The notes under the pieces were generated by a model. The model was not told the DNA's origin, did not search any database, and saw only the letters and a program-made list of their open reading frames with translations. From NCBI RefSeq assembly GCF_050749815.1, contig NZ_CP192735.1, positions 2,728,001-2,792,000 of the forward strand: a DNA stretch of 64,000 nt, read 5' to 3'. Made by a program: the position numbers and the translations under genes. This document shows, piece after piece, positions 1-7,567 of the stretch; within the stretch, counting starts at the first letter, position 1; every line of letters starts with the position of its first letter. Source of the stretch: Dyella_A sp050749815 (GTDB lineage: Bacteria > Pseudomonadota > Gammaproteobacteria > Xanthomonadales > Rhodanobacteraceae).

Positions 1-98
1 GCCACGCGCGCGGCCAGTTCGTCCAGCGGCAGTCGCGCGCTGCGCTCGGCGATTTCTTCCGTCTTGCGGGCGAGGATGCGATTGAGGATGTCGGCCAT
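1..98 (-). CDS. trpC: Indole-3-glycerol phosphate synthase, N-terminal part (truncated by window edge)
   Basis: Only the first 32 codons are present; the rest lies left of base 1. The start is ATG at 98-96 and the peptide begins MADILNRILARKTEEIAER, the typical N-terminus of TrpC. The enzyme closes the ring of carboxyphenylaminodeoxyribulose phosphate to give indole-glycerol phosphate in tryptophan synthesis. It follows trpD after a 68-bp gap on the same strand, so it is probably the third gene of a trpGDC operon. Identification rests on this short N-terminus plus the operon context. Confidence 0.85.
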   Translation of the reverse strand, partial: MADILNRILARKTEEIAERSARLPLDELAARV

Positions 99-166
99 GG
101 TCGTGGTGTCGTTGGGGCGCCGCATGCGCGGCGGTCGATCTGGGGCACCGCGCCCGGGGCGGGGCG

Positions 167-1216
167 TCAGGTACCGGCGAGGCGTCGCGTGGTGGAGACG
201 AACTGGGCCATTTTCGCACGGGCGGCGCCGCTGGCGATGGTGGCCCGCGCCAGCGTGATGCCGTCATCGATGCTGTCGACCACGTCGGCGGTGTACAACG
301 CCGCTCCGGCATTGAGACAGACGATGTCGTGCGCCACGCCGTGCTTGCCGTGCAGCGCCTCTTCCAGCATCGCGCGCGACTCGGCCACGCTCTCCACCCG
401 CAGGTTGCGGCTGGAGGCCATGGCCAGGCCAAAATCCTCCGGCTCGATCTCGTACTCGCGTACCTGACCATGGCGCAGCTCGCCGACCAGGGTGGCGGCG
501 CCCAGCGAGATCTCGTCCATGCCGTCACGGCCCCACACCACCATCGCGTGCTGTGCGCCGAGCTGCTGCAGCACGCGCACCTGGATGCCGACGAGGTCCG
601 GATGGAACACGCCCATCAGGATGTTCGGCGCGCTGGCCGGATTGGTCAGCGGCCCGAGGATGTTGAACAGGGTGCGCACGCCCATTTCCTTGCGCACCGG
701 CGCTACCACCTTCATCGCCGGATGGTGGTTCGGCGCGAACATGAAGCCGATCTCGGTTTCGGCCATGCAGGTGGCGACCTGCTCGGGCTTGAGGTCGATC
801 GAGGCGCCCAGCGCCTCCAGCACGTCGGCGCTGCCGGACTTGGACGACACGCTGCGCCCGCCGTGCTTGGCCACCCGCGCGCCCGCCGCCGCGGCGACGA
901 ACATCGAGGCGGTGGAGATGTTGAAGCTGGACGCACCGTCGCCGCCGGTGCCGACGATATCGACGAAGTGCGGGTGCGGCGGCGCCTCCACCTTGGCCGA
1001 CAGCTCGCGCATCACGCGCGCTGCGCCGGTGATCTCGCCGATGGTTTCCTTCTTCACGCGCAGGCCGGTGATGATCGCCGCGGTCATCAGCGGACTCACC
1101 TCACCGCGCATGATCTGGCGCATCAGCGCAATCATCTCGTCATGGAAGATCTCGCGGTGCTCGATCGTGCGCTGCAGCGCTTCCTGCGGCGTGATGTGGA
1201 TCTCGCGCGACATCAT
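167..1216 (-). CDS. trpD: Anthranilate phosphoribosyltransferase
   Basis: This enzyme transfers phosphoribose from PRPP to anthranilate, the second step of tryptophan synthesis, in the cytoplasm. The 349-residue product has the usual family length. The phosphate/PRPP-binding motif GTGGDG is at residues 89-94, followed by KHGGRSVSSKSGSADVLEALG (about 117-137), LFNILGPLTNP and the acidic DGMDEIS segment. The reading frame stays open upstream, but the start is set at the ATG at 1216-1214, which overlaps the trpG stop as ATGA; this coupling is usual for trpG-trpD. A second ATG follows directly. Downstream is trpC. Confidence 0.97.
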   Translation of the reverse strand: MMSREIHITPQEALQRTIEHREIFHDEMIALMRQIMRGEVSPLMTAAIITGLRVKKETIGEITGAARVMRELSAKVEAPPHPHFVDIVGTGGDGASSFNISTASMFVAAAAGARVAKHGGRSVSSKSGSADVLEALGASIDLKPEQVATCMAETEIGFMFAPNHHPAMKVVAPVRKEMGVRTLFNILGPLTNPASAPNILMGVFHPDLVGIQVRVLQQLGAQHAMVVWGRDGMDEISLGAATLVGELRHGQVREYEIEPEDFGLAMASSRNLRVESVAESRAMLEEALHGKHGVAHDIVCLNAGAALYTADVVDSIDDGITLARATIASGAARAKMAQFVSTTRRLAGT

Positions 1217-1812
1217 GCCGCCAGCTTCCGCGCCGGCAGGCCGAGGAAGTTGGCCAGCATCGCGTGGCCGTGCTGGGTGAGGATCGATTCGGGATGAAAC
1301 TGCACGCCCTCGACCGGCAGCGTCTTGTGGCGCAGGCCCATGATCTCGTCGATCGAGCCGTCGGCGTTTTCCGTCCAGGCAGTCACTTCCAGACAGTCCG
1401 GCAGCGACGCCTGCTCGACCACCAGCGAGTGGTAGCGCGTGGCTTCGAACGGATCGGGCAACCCGGCGAATACGCCCTGCCCGCGGTGGCGTACCGGCGA
1501 GGTCTTGCCGTGCATGATCTGCTTGGCGCGGATCACCTTGCCGCCGAAGGCCTGGCCGATCGCCTGATGGCCCAGGCACACACCGAAGATCGGCAGCTCG
1601 CCGGCCATCTCGCGCAGGATCGCCAGCGACACGCCGGCATCATCGGGCGTACCCGGCCCCGGCGAGATCATGATGTGAGAGGGCTTGAGCGCGCGCACGC
1701 CGGCCACGTCCAGCGCATCGTTGCGCACCACCTTCACCTCCTGTCCCAGCTCGCCGAGATACTGCACGAGGTTGAAGGTGAAGCTGTCGTAGTTGTCGAT
1801 CATCAGGAGCAT
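1213..1812 (-). CDS. trpG: Anthranilate synthase component II (glutamine amidotransferase)
   Basis: TrpG supplies ammonia from glutamine to the TrpE subunit for anthranilate formation. The 199-residue class I amidotransferase starts MLLMIDNYDSFTFNLVQYLG. It has the oxyanion segment SPGPGTPDDAG at 50-60, the nucleophile Cys79 in GVCLGHQ, and His173/Glu175 in FHPES, so the triad is complete. It may also serve PabB for folate synthesis, as in many proteobacteria. Its synthase partner trpE is about 31 kb away (32574-34049), so the subunits are made from separate transcripts. It overlaps trpD by 4 bp. Confidence 0.97.
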   Translation of the reverse strand: MLLMIDNYDSFTFNLVQYLGELGQEVKVVRNDALDVAGVRALKPSHIMISPGPGTPDDAGVSLAILREMAGELPIFGVCLGHQAIGQAFGGKVIRAKQIMHGKTSPVRHRGQGVFAGLPDPFEATRYHSLVVEQASLPDCLEVTAWTENADGSIDEIMGLRHKTLPVEGVQFHPESILTQHGHAMLANFLGLPARKLAA

Positions 1813-1955
1813 GGGGACTGCCGCATGGCCGGGAGCGTGGAGCGATCATGATAGCTAGCTGGCGCCGTCTCGTGCAGGCGCGGGACCGCGCACTTTTGCG
1901 CCGGAGCCCCCGATCGCGTCATGCTCCGGCGTCATCAGGCATAAGGATCCGTGAG

Positions 1956-2156
1956 ATGGACTATGTGGAAATCGCGCTGCTGCTCGCCGGCTTCGTGCTG
2001 CTCGTGCTCGGCTACCGGCGCAACCGTCGCGGCTGGCTGGTGGCCGCGGCGCTGCTGCTGTTCCTGTCGGGGAATCTCGGGCCGTTTGCCCGGGGAGTCG
2101 CCGAAGGCTGGGCGTCCGTGGGCAGCGCCCCCTCAGTGGCCAGCGGCCGCCACTGA
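1956..2156 (+). CDS. Small membrane protein, function unknown
   Basis: A 66-residue protein beginning MDYVEIALLLAGFVLLVLGY. It has two hydrophobic segments (about residues 4-20 and 28-43) separated by the basic loop RRNRRGW, which predicts a two-helix inner-membrane hairpin, and a polar C-terminal tail. The start is ATG at 1956 because AAGGA at 1943-1947 sits 8 bp upstream; the frame is open further upstream without a better ribosome-binding site. It is divergent from trpG and converges with the D-amino-acid dehydrogenase gene, ending one base before it. I do not recognise a family. Confidence 0.65.
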   Translation: MDYVEIALLLAGFVLLVLGYRRNRRGWLVAAALLLFLSGNLGPFARGVAEGWASVGSAPSVASGRH

Positions 2157-3305
2157 CTACCGCGCCTGACGGACCAGTCGGGCCCGGTCCGGTGCCAGCA
2201 TCGCCGCGGTGAGTCCGGCATCCTGCAAGCGCGCCGGCAGCGGACGGCCGAGCGCCAGGTTTGCGCAGGCCTCGCCCATCGCCGCCGAGGTCTGGATGCC
2301 GTAGCCGCCCTGCGCGGCGACCCAGAAAAAGCCCGGCGCATCGCTCGCGAAGCCGCCGACCAGGTCGCCGTCGGCGACGAACGAACGCAGCCCGGCCCAG
2401 GTCCGGGTGGGGCGGCGGATTTCCAGCGTGGTCGCCTGCTCGATGTGATGGATGCCCAGCGCGATGTCGAGCTCTTCCGGCTGCACATCGTGCGGATGGG
2501 TGGGATCGGCATTCGCCGCCGAGCCGAGCAGCTGGCCCGCATCCGGCTTGAAGTAGAAGGTTTCATCGAGGTCGCAGATGAACGGCCAGTCGGCCGTGGC
2601 CAGACCGGCCGGCGGCTCGAACACGAACGCCGAGCGGCGTTTCGGCACCAGTCCCAGCGGCGCCACGCCAGCCATCGCGGCGACCTGATCGGCCCAGGCG
2701 CCGGCCGCATCCAGCAGCAGCGGCGCATGCAAGCGTCGATCGCCGACGCTCACCGTCCAGCCGCTGCCGTCACGCTCGATCGCCGTGATTGCCTGATCCA
2801 CGAGCAGCGCACCACCGCGCGTCTTCAGGCCACGCAGGAAGCCCTGATGCAGTTCGTTGACGTCGATGTCGGCGGCGCCCGGTTCGTGCAGGCCGATCGC
2901 CGCCGCTTCCGGGCGCAACACCGGCACGTGATCGCGAACGCGCGAACCGTCGTGCAGCTCCAGCTCGGGCGTGTCGCGGCGCATGGCTTCGAACATCGCG
3001 CGCACCTGCTCCGCCTGCTCGGCGCGGCCGATCACCGTGGCGCCGCGCGGGGTGAGGATCGGATGCGCGGCGAAGCCCTCCGGCGGCGCGGCCAGGAACG
3101 GACGCGTGGCACGCGTCAGTGCGCGCACCTGCTCCGTGCCGTAGGTCTCGCTGAACAGCGCGGCCGAGCGGCCGGTGGAATGCATGCCGGCGTACGGCTC
3201 GCGCTCGAGCACGATCACCCGCGCGTGCGGCGCGAGGAAATACGCCACCGAGGCGCCGGCCATGCCGGCGCCGATCACGATCGCATCGGCGTGTTCTGTG
3301 CTCAT
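2157..3305 (-). CDS. dauA: FAD-dependent D-amino-acid dehydrogenase, D-arginine-dehydrogenase (DauA) type
   Basis: A 382-residue DAO-superfamily flavoprotein that should oxidatively deaminate D-amino acids to 2-oxo acids and ammonia. The Rossmann FAD motif is G12-A-G14-M-A-G17. STGRSAA at 43-49, the PKRRSAFVF segment, TWAGLRSFVADGDLVGG and FFWVAAQGGYGIQTSAAMGEA near the C-terminus closely resemble Pseudomonas aeruginosa D-arginine dehydrogenase. Where that enzyme has an active-site His (48), this protein has Leu50; the Tyr53 equivalent is kept as Tyr55. Substrate range may therefore differ. The start ATG overlaps the stop of the upstream symporter gene (ATGA). As last gene of the minus arm it could oxidise D-Ala or other D-amino acids released from murein peptides. 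Confidence 0.85.
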   Translation of the reverse strand: MSTEHADAIVIGAGMAGASVAYFLAPHARVIVLEREPYAGMHSTGRSAALFSETYGTEQVRALTRATRPFLAAPPEGFAAHPILTPRGATVIGRAEQAEQVRAMFEAMRRDTPELELHDGSRVRDHVPVLRPEAAAIGLHEPGAADIDVNELHQGFLRGLKTRGGALLVDQAITAIERDGSGWTVSVGDRRLHAPLLLDAAGAWADQVAAMAGVAPLGLVPKRRSAFVFEPPAGLATADWPFICDLDETFYFKPDAGQLLGSAANADPTHPHDVQPEELDIALGIHHIEQATTLEIRRPTRTWAGLRSFVADGDLVGGFASDAPGFFWVAAQGGYGIQTSAAMGEACANLALGRPLPARLQDAGLTAAMLAPDRARLVRQAR

Positions 3306-4540
3306 GCGCCCTCCTTCGCCGACTGCCGCGCCACCACGCTGGTGGCAGTGAGATCGCAGGTGACGTTGCCCAGCGTGGCCAGCGTGTCCGGCAGCGTGTC
3401 CACCGCCAGCATCAGGCCGAGCGGCCCCACCGGCACGCCCATCGCCTGCGCCACCGGCAGGTTGGTGGCGATGAAGGTGACCTGCCCCGGCAGGCCCACC
3501 GAACCCAGGCTGATCACCACCGCCAGCGCGGCGCCGGCGCACAATGCCGCGGGCGACAAGTCGATGCCGTAGGCCCAGGCGATGAACGAGGCCGACACCA
3601 CGTACTGCACCGGGCTGGTCAGCCGGCACAGTGACACCGCCATCGGCAGCACCAGCGCGGTGACGCGCTCGGGATAGCCCAGTTTGCCGTTCGCGCTTTC
3701 CAGCATCGCCGGCAGCGAGGCCAGCGAAGATTGCGTGCTCAGCGCCACCGCCTGCGCCGGCACCAGCGCGGGCACGAAGCGCCGCCACGTCTCGCCACCC
3801 CAGGTCACCGCCACCACCAGCATCACCAGCGTCACCGTGACGTAGAGCAGGCACTCGACCAGCACGTAGATACCCAGCGCACCGAGCATGCTCAGCCCGG
3901 CGCGGGCGCATACCGCCAGGATCAGCGCGAACACGCCCAGCGGCGCCACCCACAGCACCCAACGCACGATCACGATCATCGCGTCGGCGATCGACTGGAA
4001 GAACTCCACCAGCATCGCGCGCCGCTCCGGCTGGATCTGGGTGAGCGCAAAGCCGAGGAACAGCGCGAACACCACCAGCGGCAGCATCGCGCTCTGCGCG
4101 GCAGCGGCGATCGCATTGGTCGGCACGATCGAGGTCACCGCCTCCACCCAGCCGGTGGGCGCGGTGCGTGCGGACAGCGGCACGGTGGCGTGGCTCAGCG
4201 CCTCGCTCAGCGCCGGGTTGTGCGGGAACAGGCGGAACAGCCACGGCGCCAGCAGCGCCGCGAGAAACGCGCCGCCGGTGAGCAGCACCAGGAACACCAC
4301 GATCGCCCGCCGCGCCACGCGGCCGGACGCCGCCGCGTCGCTGGCGGTGTTCACGCCCACCACCACCAGCGAGAGCACCAGCGGCACCACGGTCATCTGC
4401 AAGGCCGCCAGCCACAGCTTGCCGGCCGGCTGCACCACGGCGGCAACGTTCGTCGCCAGCGCCGGATCGAACGCAGCCAGCCCCAGCCCGACCGCTGCGC
4501 CGAGCGCCAGGCCCAGCAGCACGCGCACGGTCGGGCTCAT
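3302..4540 (-). CDS. Dicarboxylate/amino acid:cation symporter (DAACS/GltP family)
   Basis: A 412-residue inner-membrane protein with many hydrophobic helices from residue 5 onward. The serine-rich re-entrant-loop segment ALSTQSSLASLPAML and the C-terminal DTLPDTLATLGNVTCDLTATSV are characteristic of the glutamate/aspartate/dicarboxylate:Na+ or H+ symporters. Its start overlaps the stop of the L,D-transpeptidase-like gene and its stop overlaps the start of the dauA-like gene, both as ATGA, so the three are translationally coupled. In this context it is a candidate importer of glutamate or D-amino acids released from peptidoglycan; the substrate cannot be read from sequence. Confidence 0.88.
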   Translation of the reverse strand: MSPTVRVLLGLALGAAVGLGLAAFDPALATNVAAVVQPAGKLWLAALQMTVVPLVLSLVVVGVNTASDAAASGRVARRAIVVFLVLLTGGAFLAALLAPWLFRLFPHNPALSEALSHATVPLSARTAPTGWVEAVTSIVPTNAIAAAAQSAMLPLVVFALFLGFALTQIQPERRAMLVEFFQSIADAMIVIVRWVLWVAPLGVFALILAVCARAGLSMLGALGIYVLVECLLYVTVTLVMLVVAVTWGGETWRRFVPALVPAQAVALSTQSSLASLPAMLESANGKLGYPERVTALVLPMAVSLCRLTSPVQYVVSASFIAWAYGIDLSPAALCAGAALAVVISLGSVGLPGQVTFIATNLPVAQAMGVPVGPLGLMLAVDTLPDTLATLGNVTCDLTATSVVARQSAKEGA

Positions 4541-5313
4541 CGGCTGGCCTCCAGCGGCGGCAGTTGCCAGTCGTCGCGCACGGCCGCGTAGGCCTGTTTC
4601 GGCAACAGCACGAACACCGGATGGTCTTCCGGCTTCAGCCAGCCGAGCAGGCTGCGCATCGACTCGGGCGTCATCGCCGTGCAGCCGGCGGTGCCGGTGG
4701 TGGGCGAGGCCCACAGGTGGCCGAAGATGCAGCTGCCGGCGCCGGGCGTGGCGTCCGGGTTGCTGTCGATCACGAAGCCCATGCGGTAGCGCTGATCGCC
4801 GTGCACGTGGATGTCCCGCCGCATCGGCTCCGAAGAACCTTTCACTGCCTCGTCGCCGACCACCGTGGAGTCGACGATCTGGTTGTAGTAGCGCGCGCCG
4901 CTGACATCCATGCACCAGTCGGTGGCGCTGAGCGCACGGTACGGCATCGCCGTGGCCAGCGTCTTCGCATAGCCGAACGCGGTACCGATGCGGAACACGC
5001 CTGCCGGGCTGCGGTTGTCGCCCTCGTGCTTGACCGGACCATCGTCGCGCGTCGGTTGCAGGCCGAGTCCCCAGGCCGCGCCAGCCTTGCCGATCACCAC
5101 CGGCCACGACGCGCCCACGGGGCCCCAGCGATCGTCCTCGCGCACGAAGCGGCGCAGCACGCCCTGCGCGGCGTCCCAGCCATCGACGATCACCAGCACC
5201 ATCTGCCGCGCGCCCTGCCACGGCGGCGTGGCCGGCGCGGCGAGCGCGTGGGCGGAAAAGGTGACGGCGGCGAGCGCGGCGGCCCGCCGGAGAAACGAGA
5301 GGGAAAAGGTCAT
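4537..5313 (-). CDS. Secreted L,D-transpeptidase (YkuD-fold) protein
   Basis: A 258-residue protein with an N-terminal signal peptide (MTFSLSFLRR then a hydrophobic stretch, likely cut after AHALA). The mature part has the YkuD-type pattern: RSPAGVFRIG near the middle, an RDIHVHGD segment, and the catalytic block GSCIFGHLW followed by TGTAGCTAM, in which the Cys of GCTAM is the expected nucleophile. Members form or hydrolyse bonds to the diaminopimelate centre of murein, or act as L,D-carboxypeptidases. It lies between an RpiR regulator gene (25-bp gap) and a symporter gene (ATGA overlap), fitting a role in murein peptide processing. The start ATG is chosen because a signal peptide follows it directly. 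Confidence 0.82.
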   Translation of the reverse strand: MTFSLSFLRRAAALAAVTFSAHALAAPATPPWQGARQMVLVIVDGWDAAQGVLRRFVREDDRWGPVGASWPVVIGKAGAAWGLGLQPTRDDGPVKHEGDNRSPAGVFRIGTAFGYAKTLATAMPYRALSATDWCMDVSGARYYNQIVDSTVVGDEAVKGSSEPMRRDIHVHGDQRYRMGFVIDSNPDATPGAGSCIFGHLWASPTTGTAGCTAMTPESMRSLLGWLKPEDHPVFVLLPKQAYAAVRDDWQLPPLEASR

Positions 5314-5338
5314 CGCATGGCCCTGTCTGCCGGAGCGG

Positions 5339-6193
5339 TTACGGTTCGAGGATGTGCTGGATCCGCTCGAGGTTGCCCAGCAGTTGTGCGTGGCGATCGT
5401 CATGGCTTTCGCACAACCGCACGAACACGCTGTCGAGCAGGTGCTGCATCGCCGACTGGTACAGCAGCGACTGGATGTACGGCTGCTCGTCGTGCGCCGA
5501 CACCACCAGCGCGATGTCGGCCAGCGTGCGCAGCGGGTTGGCGGTGTGCCGGGTTAGCGTCACCAGCTGGCCGCGCCGCTCGCGGAACTGCCGGGCGATC
5601 TTGCCCAGCGCGGCGTGCTGGCCGAATTCGGAAATCACCACCAGCACGTCGCCGGCCTGCGCGGCGGCCACGTTGGAGGTCATCCGCACCACGTCGAAAC
5701 TGTGCACGGTGAGAATGCCCAGCAGCGCCAGCCGCAGCGCGAACGCGCGCACGTGCACGTCGTCGTCGCCCATGCCGAGTAAAAACACGCGGCCGCTGCG
5801 CCCGGCCCGGTCGATCGCCTCGGCGACTGCCTGGATCGTCGCCGGCGCGTTGATCACCCGCGTCTCTTCCTCGGCCGCGCACTTGCGCCGCCACAGCCGG
5901 TCGCCGAGCGCCTCGCTGGCCGCACCCTGTGCGGGCGACACCGGAGCGGTCTCGCCGGGCGCGGCCCGGGCGATCGCCTCGCCGATGGAGTACTTGAGGT
6001 CCGGATAACCCTTGAAGCCTAGCTTCTGGGTGAACTTCACCACGCTGGACTGGCTGATGCCCAGCGCGTTGGCCAGCTGCTGCGAGGAGTAGTCGCGCAG
6101 CAGTTGCGCGTTCTCCACGATGAAGTCGGCAATGCGCCGCTCCACCGCCGACATCTGGTCGCGCTCCGAACGGATCTTCACCAGCGGTGACAT
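5339..6193 (-). CDS. RpiR-family transcriptional regulator (HTH plus SIS domain)
   Basis: A 284-residue cytoplasmic regulator. Residues about 1-75 form the RpiR helix-turn-helix (RDYSSQQLANALGISQSSVVKFTQKLGFKGYPDLK). Residues about 125-260 form a SIS domain with GRVFLLGMGDDD and GDVLVVISEFG segments; SIS domains of this family usually bind phosphosugars or related ligands. MurR, the E. coli regulator of N-acetylmuramate use, is a family member. The start is taken as ATG 6193; a GTG two codons upstream (6199) with GGAG 7 bp before it is an alternative. It is embedded among murein-peptide genes, 10 bp after the dipeptide epimerase gene, and is the obvious candidate to control the locus, possibly through the palindrome at 10195-10211. 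Confidence 0.93.
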   Translation of the reverse strand: MSPLVKIRSERDQMSAVERRIADFIVENAQLLRDYSSQQLANALGISQSSVVKFTQKLGFKGYPDLKYSIGEAIARAAPGETAPVSPAQGAASEALGDRLWRRKCAAEEETRVINAPATIQAVAEAIDRAGRSGRVFLLGMGDDDVHVRAFALRLALLGILTVHSFDVVRMTSNVAAAQAGDVLVVISEFGQHAALGKIARQFRERRGQLVTLTRHTANPLRTLADIALVVSAHDEQPYIQSLLYQSAMQHLLDSVFVRLCESHDDRHAQLLGNLERIQHILEP

Positions 6194-6203
6194 GCTCACG
6201 CCC

Positions 6204-7301
6204 CTACTCCGACACCGGCTCCAGCCCCCTGATCTCGCGGATGCCCAGACCCGGGGCGTCGGTCACCGAGATCTCCGATTCGTTGAAGAGTACCCCGCCG
6301 TCGACCGGATTGAACTGGCTCAGCGAGGGGCCGTCGAGATCGACCTTGGTGATCACGTCGGCCTTGGCCACCGCCACGTGCACCGCGGCGGCCACGCTGA
6401 TGGAACTCTCCAGCATGCAGCCGATCATGCATTCCACGCCGTGCATGGCGGCGATGTCGGCGATGCGGATGGCGTTGGAGATACCGCCGGTCTTCATCAG
6501 CTTGATGTTGATGATGTCGGCCGCGCGCAGGCGGATCAGCTCGATCACCTCCATCGGCCCGAACACGCTCTCATCGGCCATCACCGGTGTGTGCACGCGC
6601 TCGGTGACGTAGCGCATGCCGGCCAGGTCGCGCGCCTTCACCGGCTGCTCGACCAGCTCCAGCTTGATGCCGGCGTCCTCCAGCGTCTGCAGCGCATAGA
6701 CCGCCTGCTTGGCGGTCCAGCCCTGGTTGGCGTCCAGCCGCAGCAGGGCGCGACCTTCCACCGCCGCGTAGATCGCCTTCACCCGCTCGATGTCGACGCC
6801 GATGTCCTTGCCCACCTTGATTTTCAGCGACTCGAAGCCGCGCTCCACCGCGTTGATCGAGTCGGCCACCATCTTGTCGATGTAGTCCACGCTGATCGTA
6901 ATGTCGGTGGTGATCACCGGATCGCCGCCGCCGAGCAGCTGGTACAGCGGCGCGTTGTAGAGCTGGCCCCAGAGGTCGTACAGGGCGATCTCCACCGCCG
7001 CTTTGGCCGAGGAGTTCTTTTCCATCGAACCCTGGATCAGACCGGTCAGCCGGTTGAGGTCGGCTACCTCCTGGCCGATCAGCCGCGGCGAGATGTAGTG
7101 GCGGATCGCATCGACGATCGAACCGTGGGTGTCACCGGTGATCACCGCGGTGGCCGGCGCCTCGCCGTAGCCGACGTGGCCGGTGTCGGTGTGCATCATC
7201 ACCACGATGTCCTCGACCTGGCTCACCGTGCGCAGCGCGGTCTTGAACGGCGTCTTCAGCGGCACCCGCAGCATGCCGAACTGGATGTCTGTGATCTTCA
7301 T
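6204..7301 (-). CDS. Dipeptide epimerase (L-Ala-D/L-Glu epimerase-like, enolase superfamily)
   Basis: A 365-residue enolase-superfamily enzyme expected to convert L-Ala-D-Glu from murein into L-Ala-L-Glu so that ordinary dipeptidases can cut it. The catalytic pair is complete: LKIKVG with Lys160/Lys162 on one face and IKLMKTGG (Lys267/Lys270) on the other. Metal ligands are Asp190 (RLDANQGW), Glu218 (VEQP) and Asp243 (MADES). A DxD pair, Asp321 and Asp323 in KVDLDGP, corresponds to the motif that holds the dipeptide amino group in characterised Ala-Glu epimerases, which supports a dipeptide substrate over other members such as muconate cycloisomerase. It is followed closely by the RpiR gene. 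Confidence 0.92.
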   Translation of the reverse strand: MKITDIQFGMLRVPLKTPFKTALRTVSQVEDIVVMMHTDTGHVGYGEAPATAVITGDTHGSIVDAIRHYISPRLIGQEVADLNRLTGLIQGSMEKNSSAKAAVEIALYDLWGQLYNAPLYQLLGGGDPVITTDITISVDYIDKMVADSINAVERGFESLKIKVGKDIGVDIERVKAIYAAVEGRALLRLDANQGWTAKQAVYALQTLEDAGIKLELVEQPVKARDLAGMRYVTERVHTPVMADESVFGPMEVIELIRLRAADIINIKLMKTGGISNAIRIADIAAMHGVECMIGCMLESSISVAAAVHVAVAKADVITKVDLDGPSLSQFNPVDGGVLFNESEISVTDAPGLGIREIRGLEPVSE

Positions 7302-7388
7302 GGGTTCGCTGTCACTTGTCCTGGGTGCTTAGGGAGCCCGCGTGGGCGCGTGTGTCTTGGGGGCGGCGGTTGAAGAGCAAGATCAAAA

Positions 7389-7415
7389 TGGATTCCCGCG
7401 TTCGCGGGAATGACG
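7389..7415 (+). repeat. 27-bp palindromic REP element, first half of an inverted pair
   Basis: The element holds the hairpin ATTCCCGCG-TT-CGCGGGAAT flanked by TGG and GACG. An exact reverse-complement copy lies at 7505-7531, giving a REPIN-like pair between the epimerase and NlpC/P60 genes. Related copies with a changed loop occur at 22286-22312 and 22338-22364. Such elements are dispersed non-autonomous repeats, often mobilised by RAYT transposases; none is encoded here. Confidence 0.85.
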
Positions 7416-7504
7416 GCGCGGAGGGTGCGGTCACTCGGGTTTCATCGCTTACGGCTTTATCGAAAAGCCGCAAGGGCGACCAAACACGGGAATCCCCAAG
7501 CTGG

Positions 7505-7531
7505 CGTCATTCCCGCGAACGCGGGAATCCA
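7505..7531 (-). repeat. 27-bp palindromic REP element, second half of the inverted pair
   Basis: This is the exact reverse complement of 7389-7415, 89 bp away. The two together with the segment between them can form a large stem-loop in the 266-bp gap 7302-7567, and may lower read-through from the NlpC/P60 gene into the epimerase gene. Apart from the pair I see nothing else in this gap. Confidence 0.85.
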
Positions 7532-7567
7532 TGTTGCTCCGGATGCACGCCATCGCAGCCACGCCCC

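Noticed and set aside
329..1851. Plus-strand frames opposite trpD and trpG (322, 262 and 195 codons)
   Set aside because: Antisense to genes with complete active-site motifs; composition is shadow-like.
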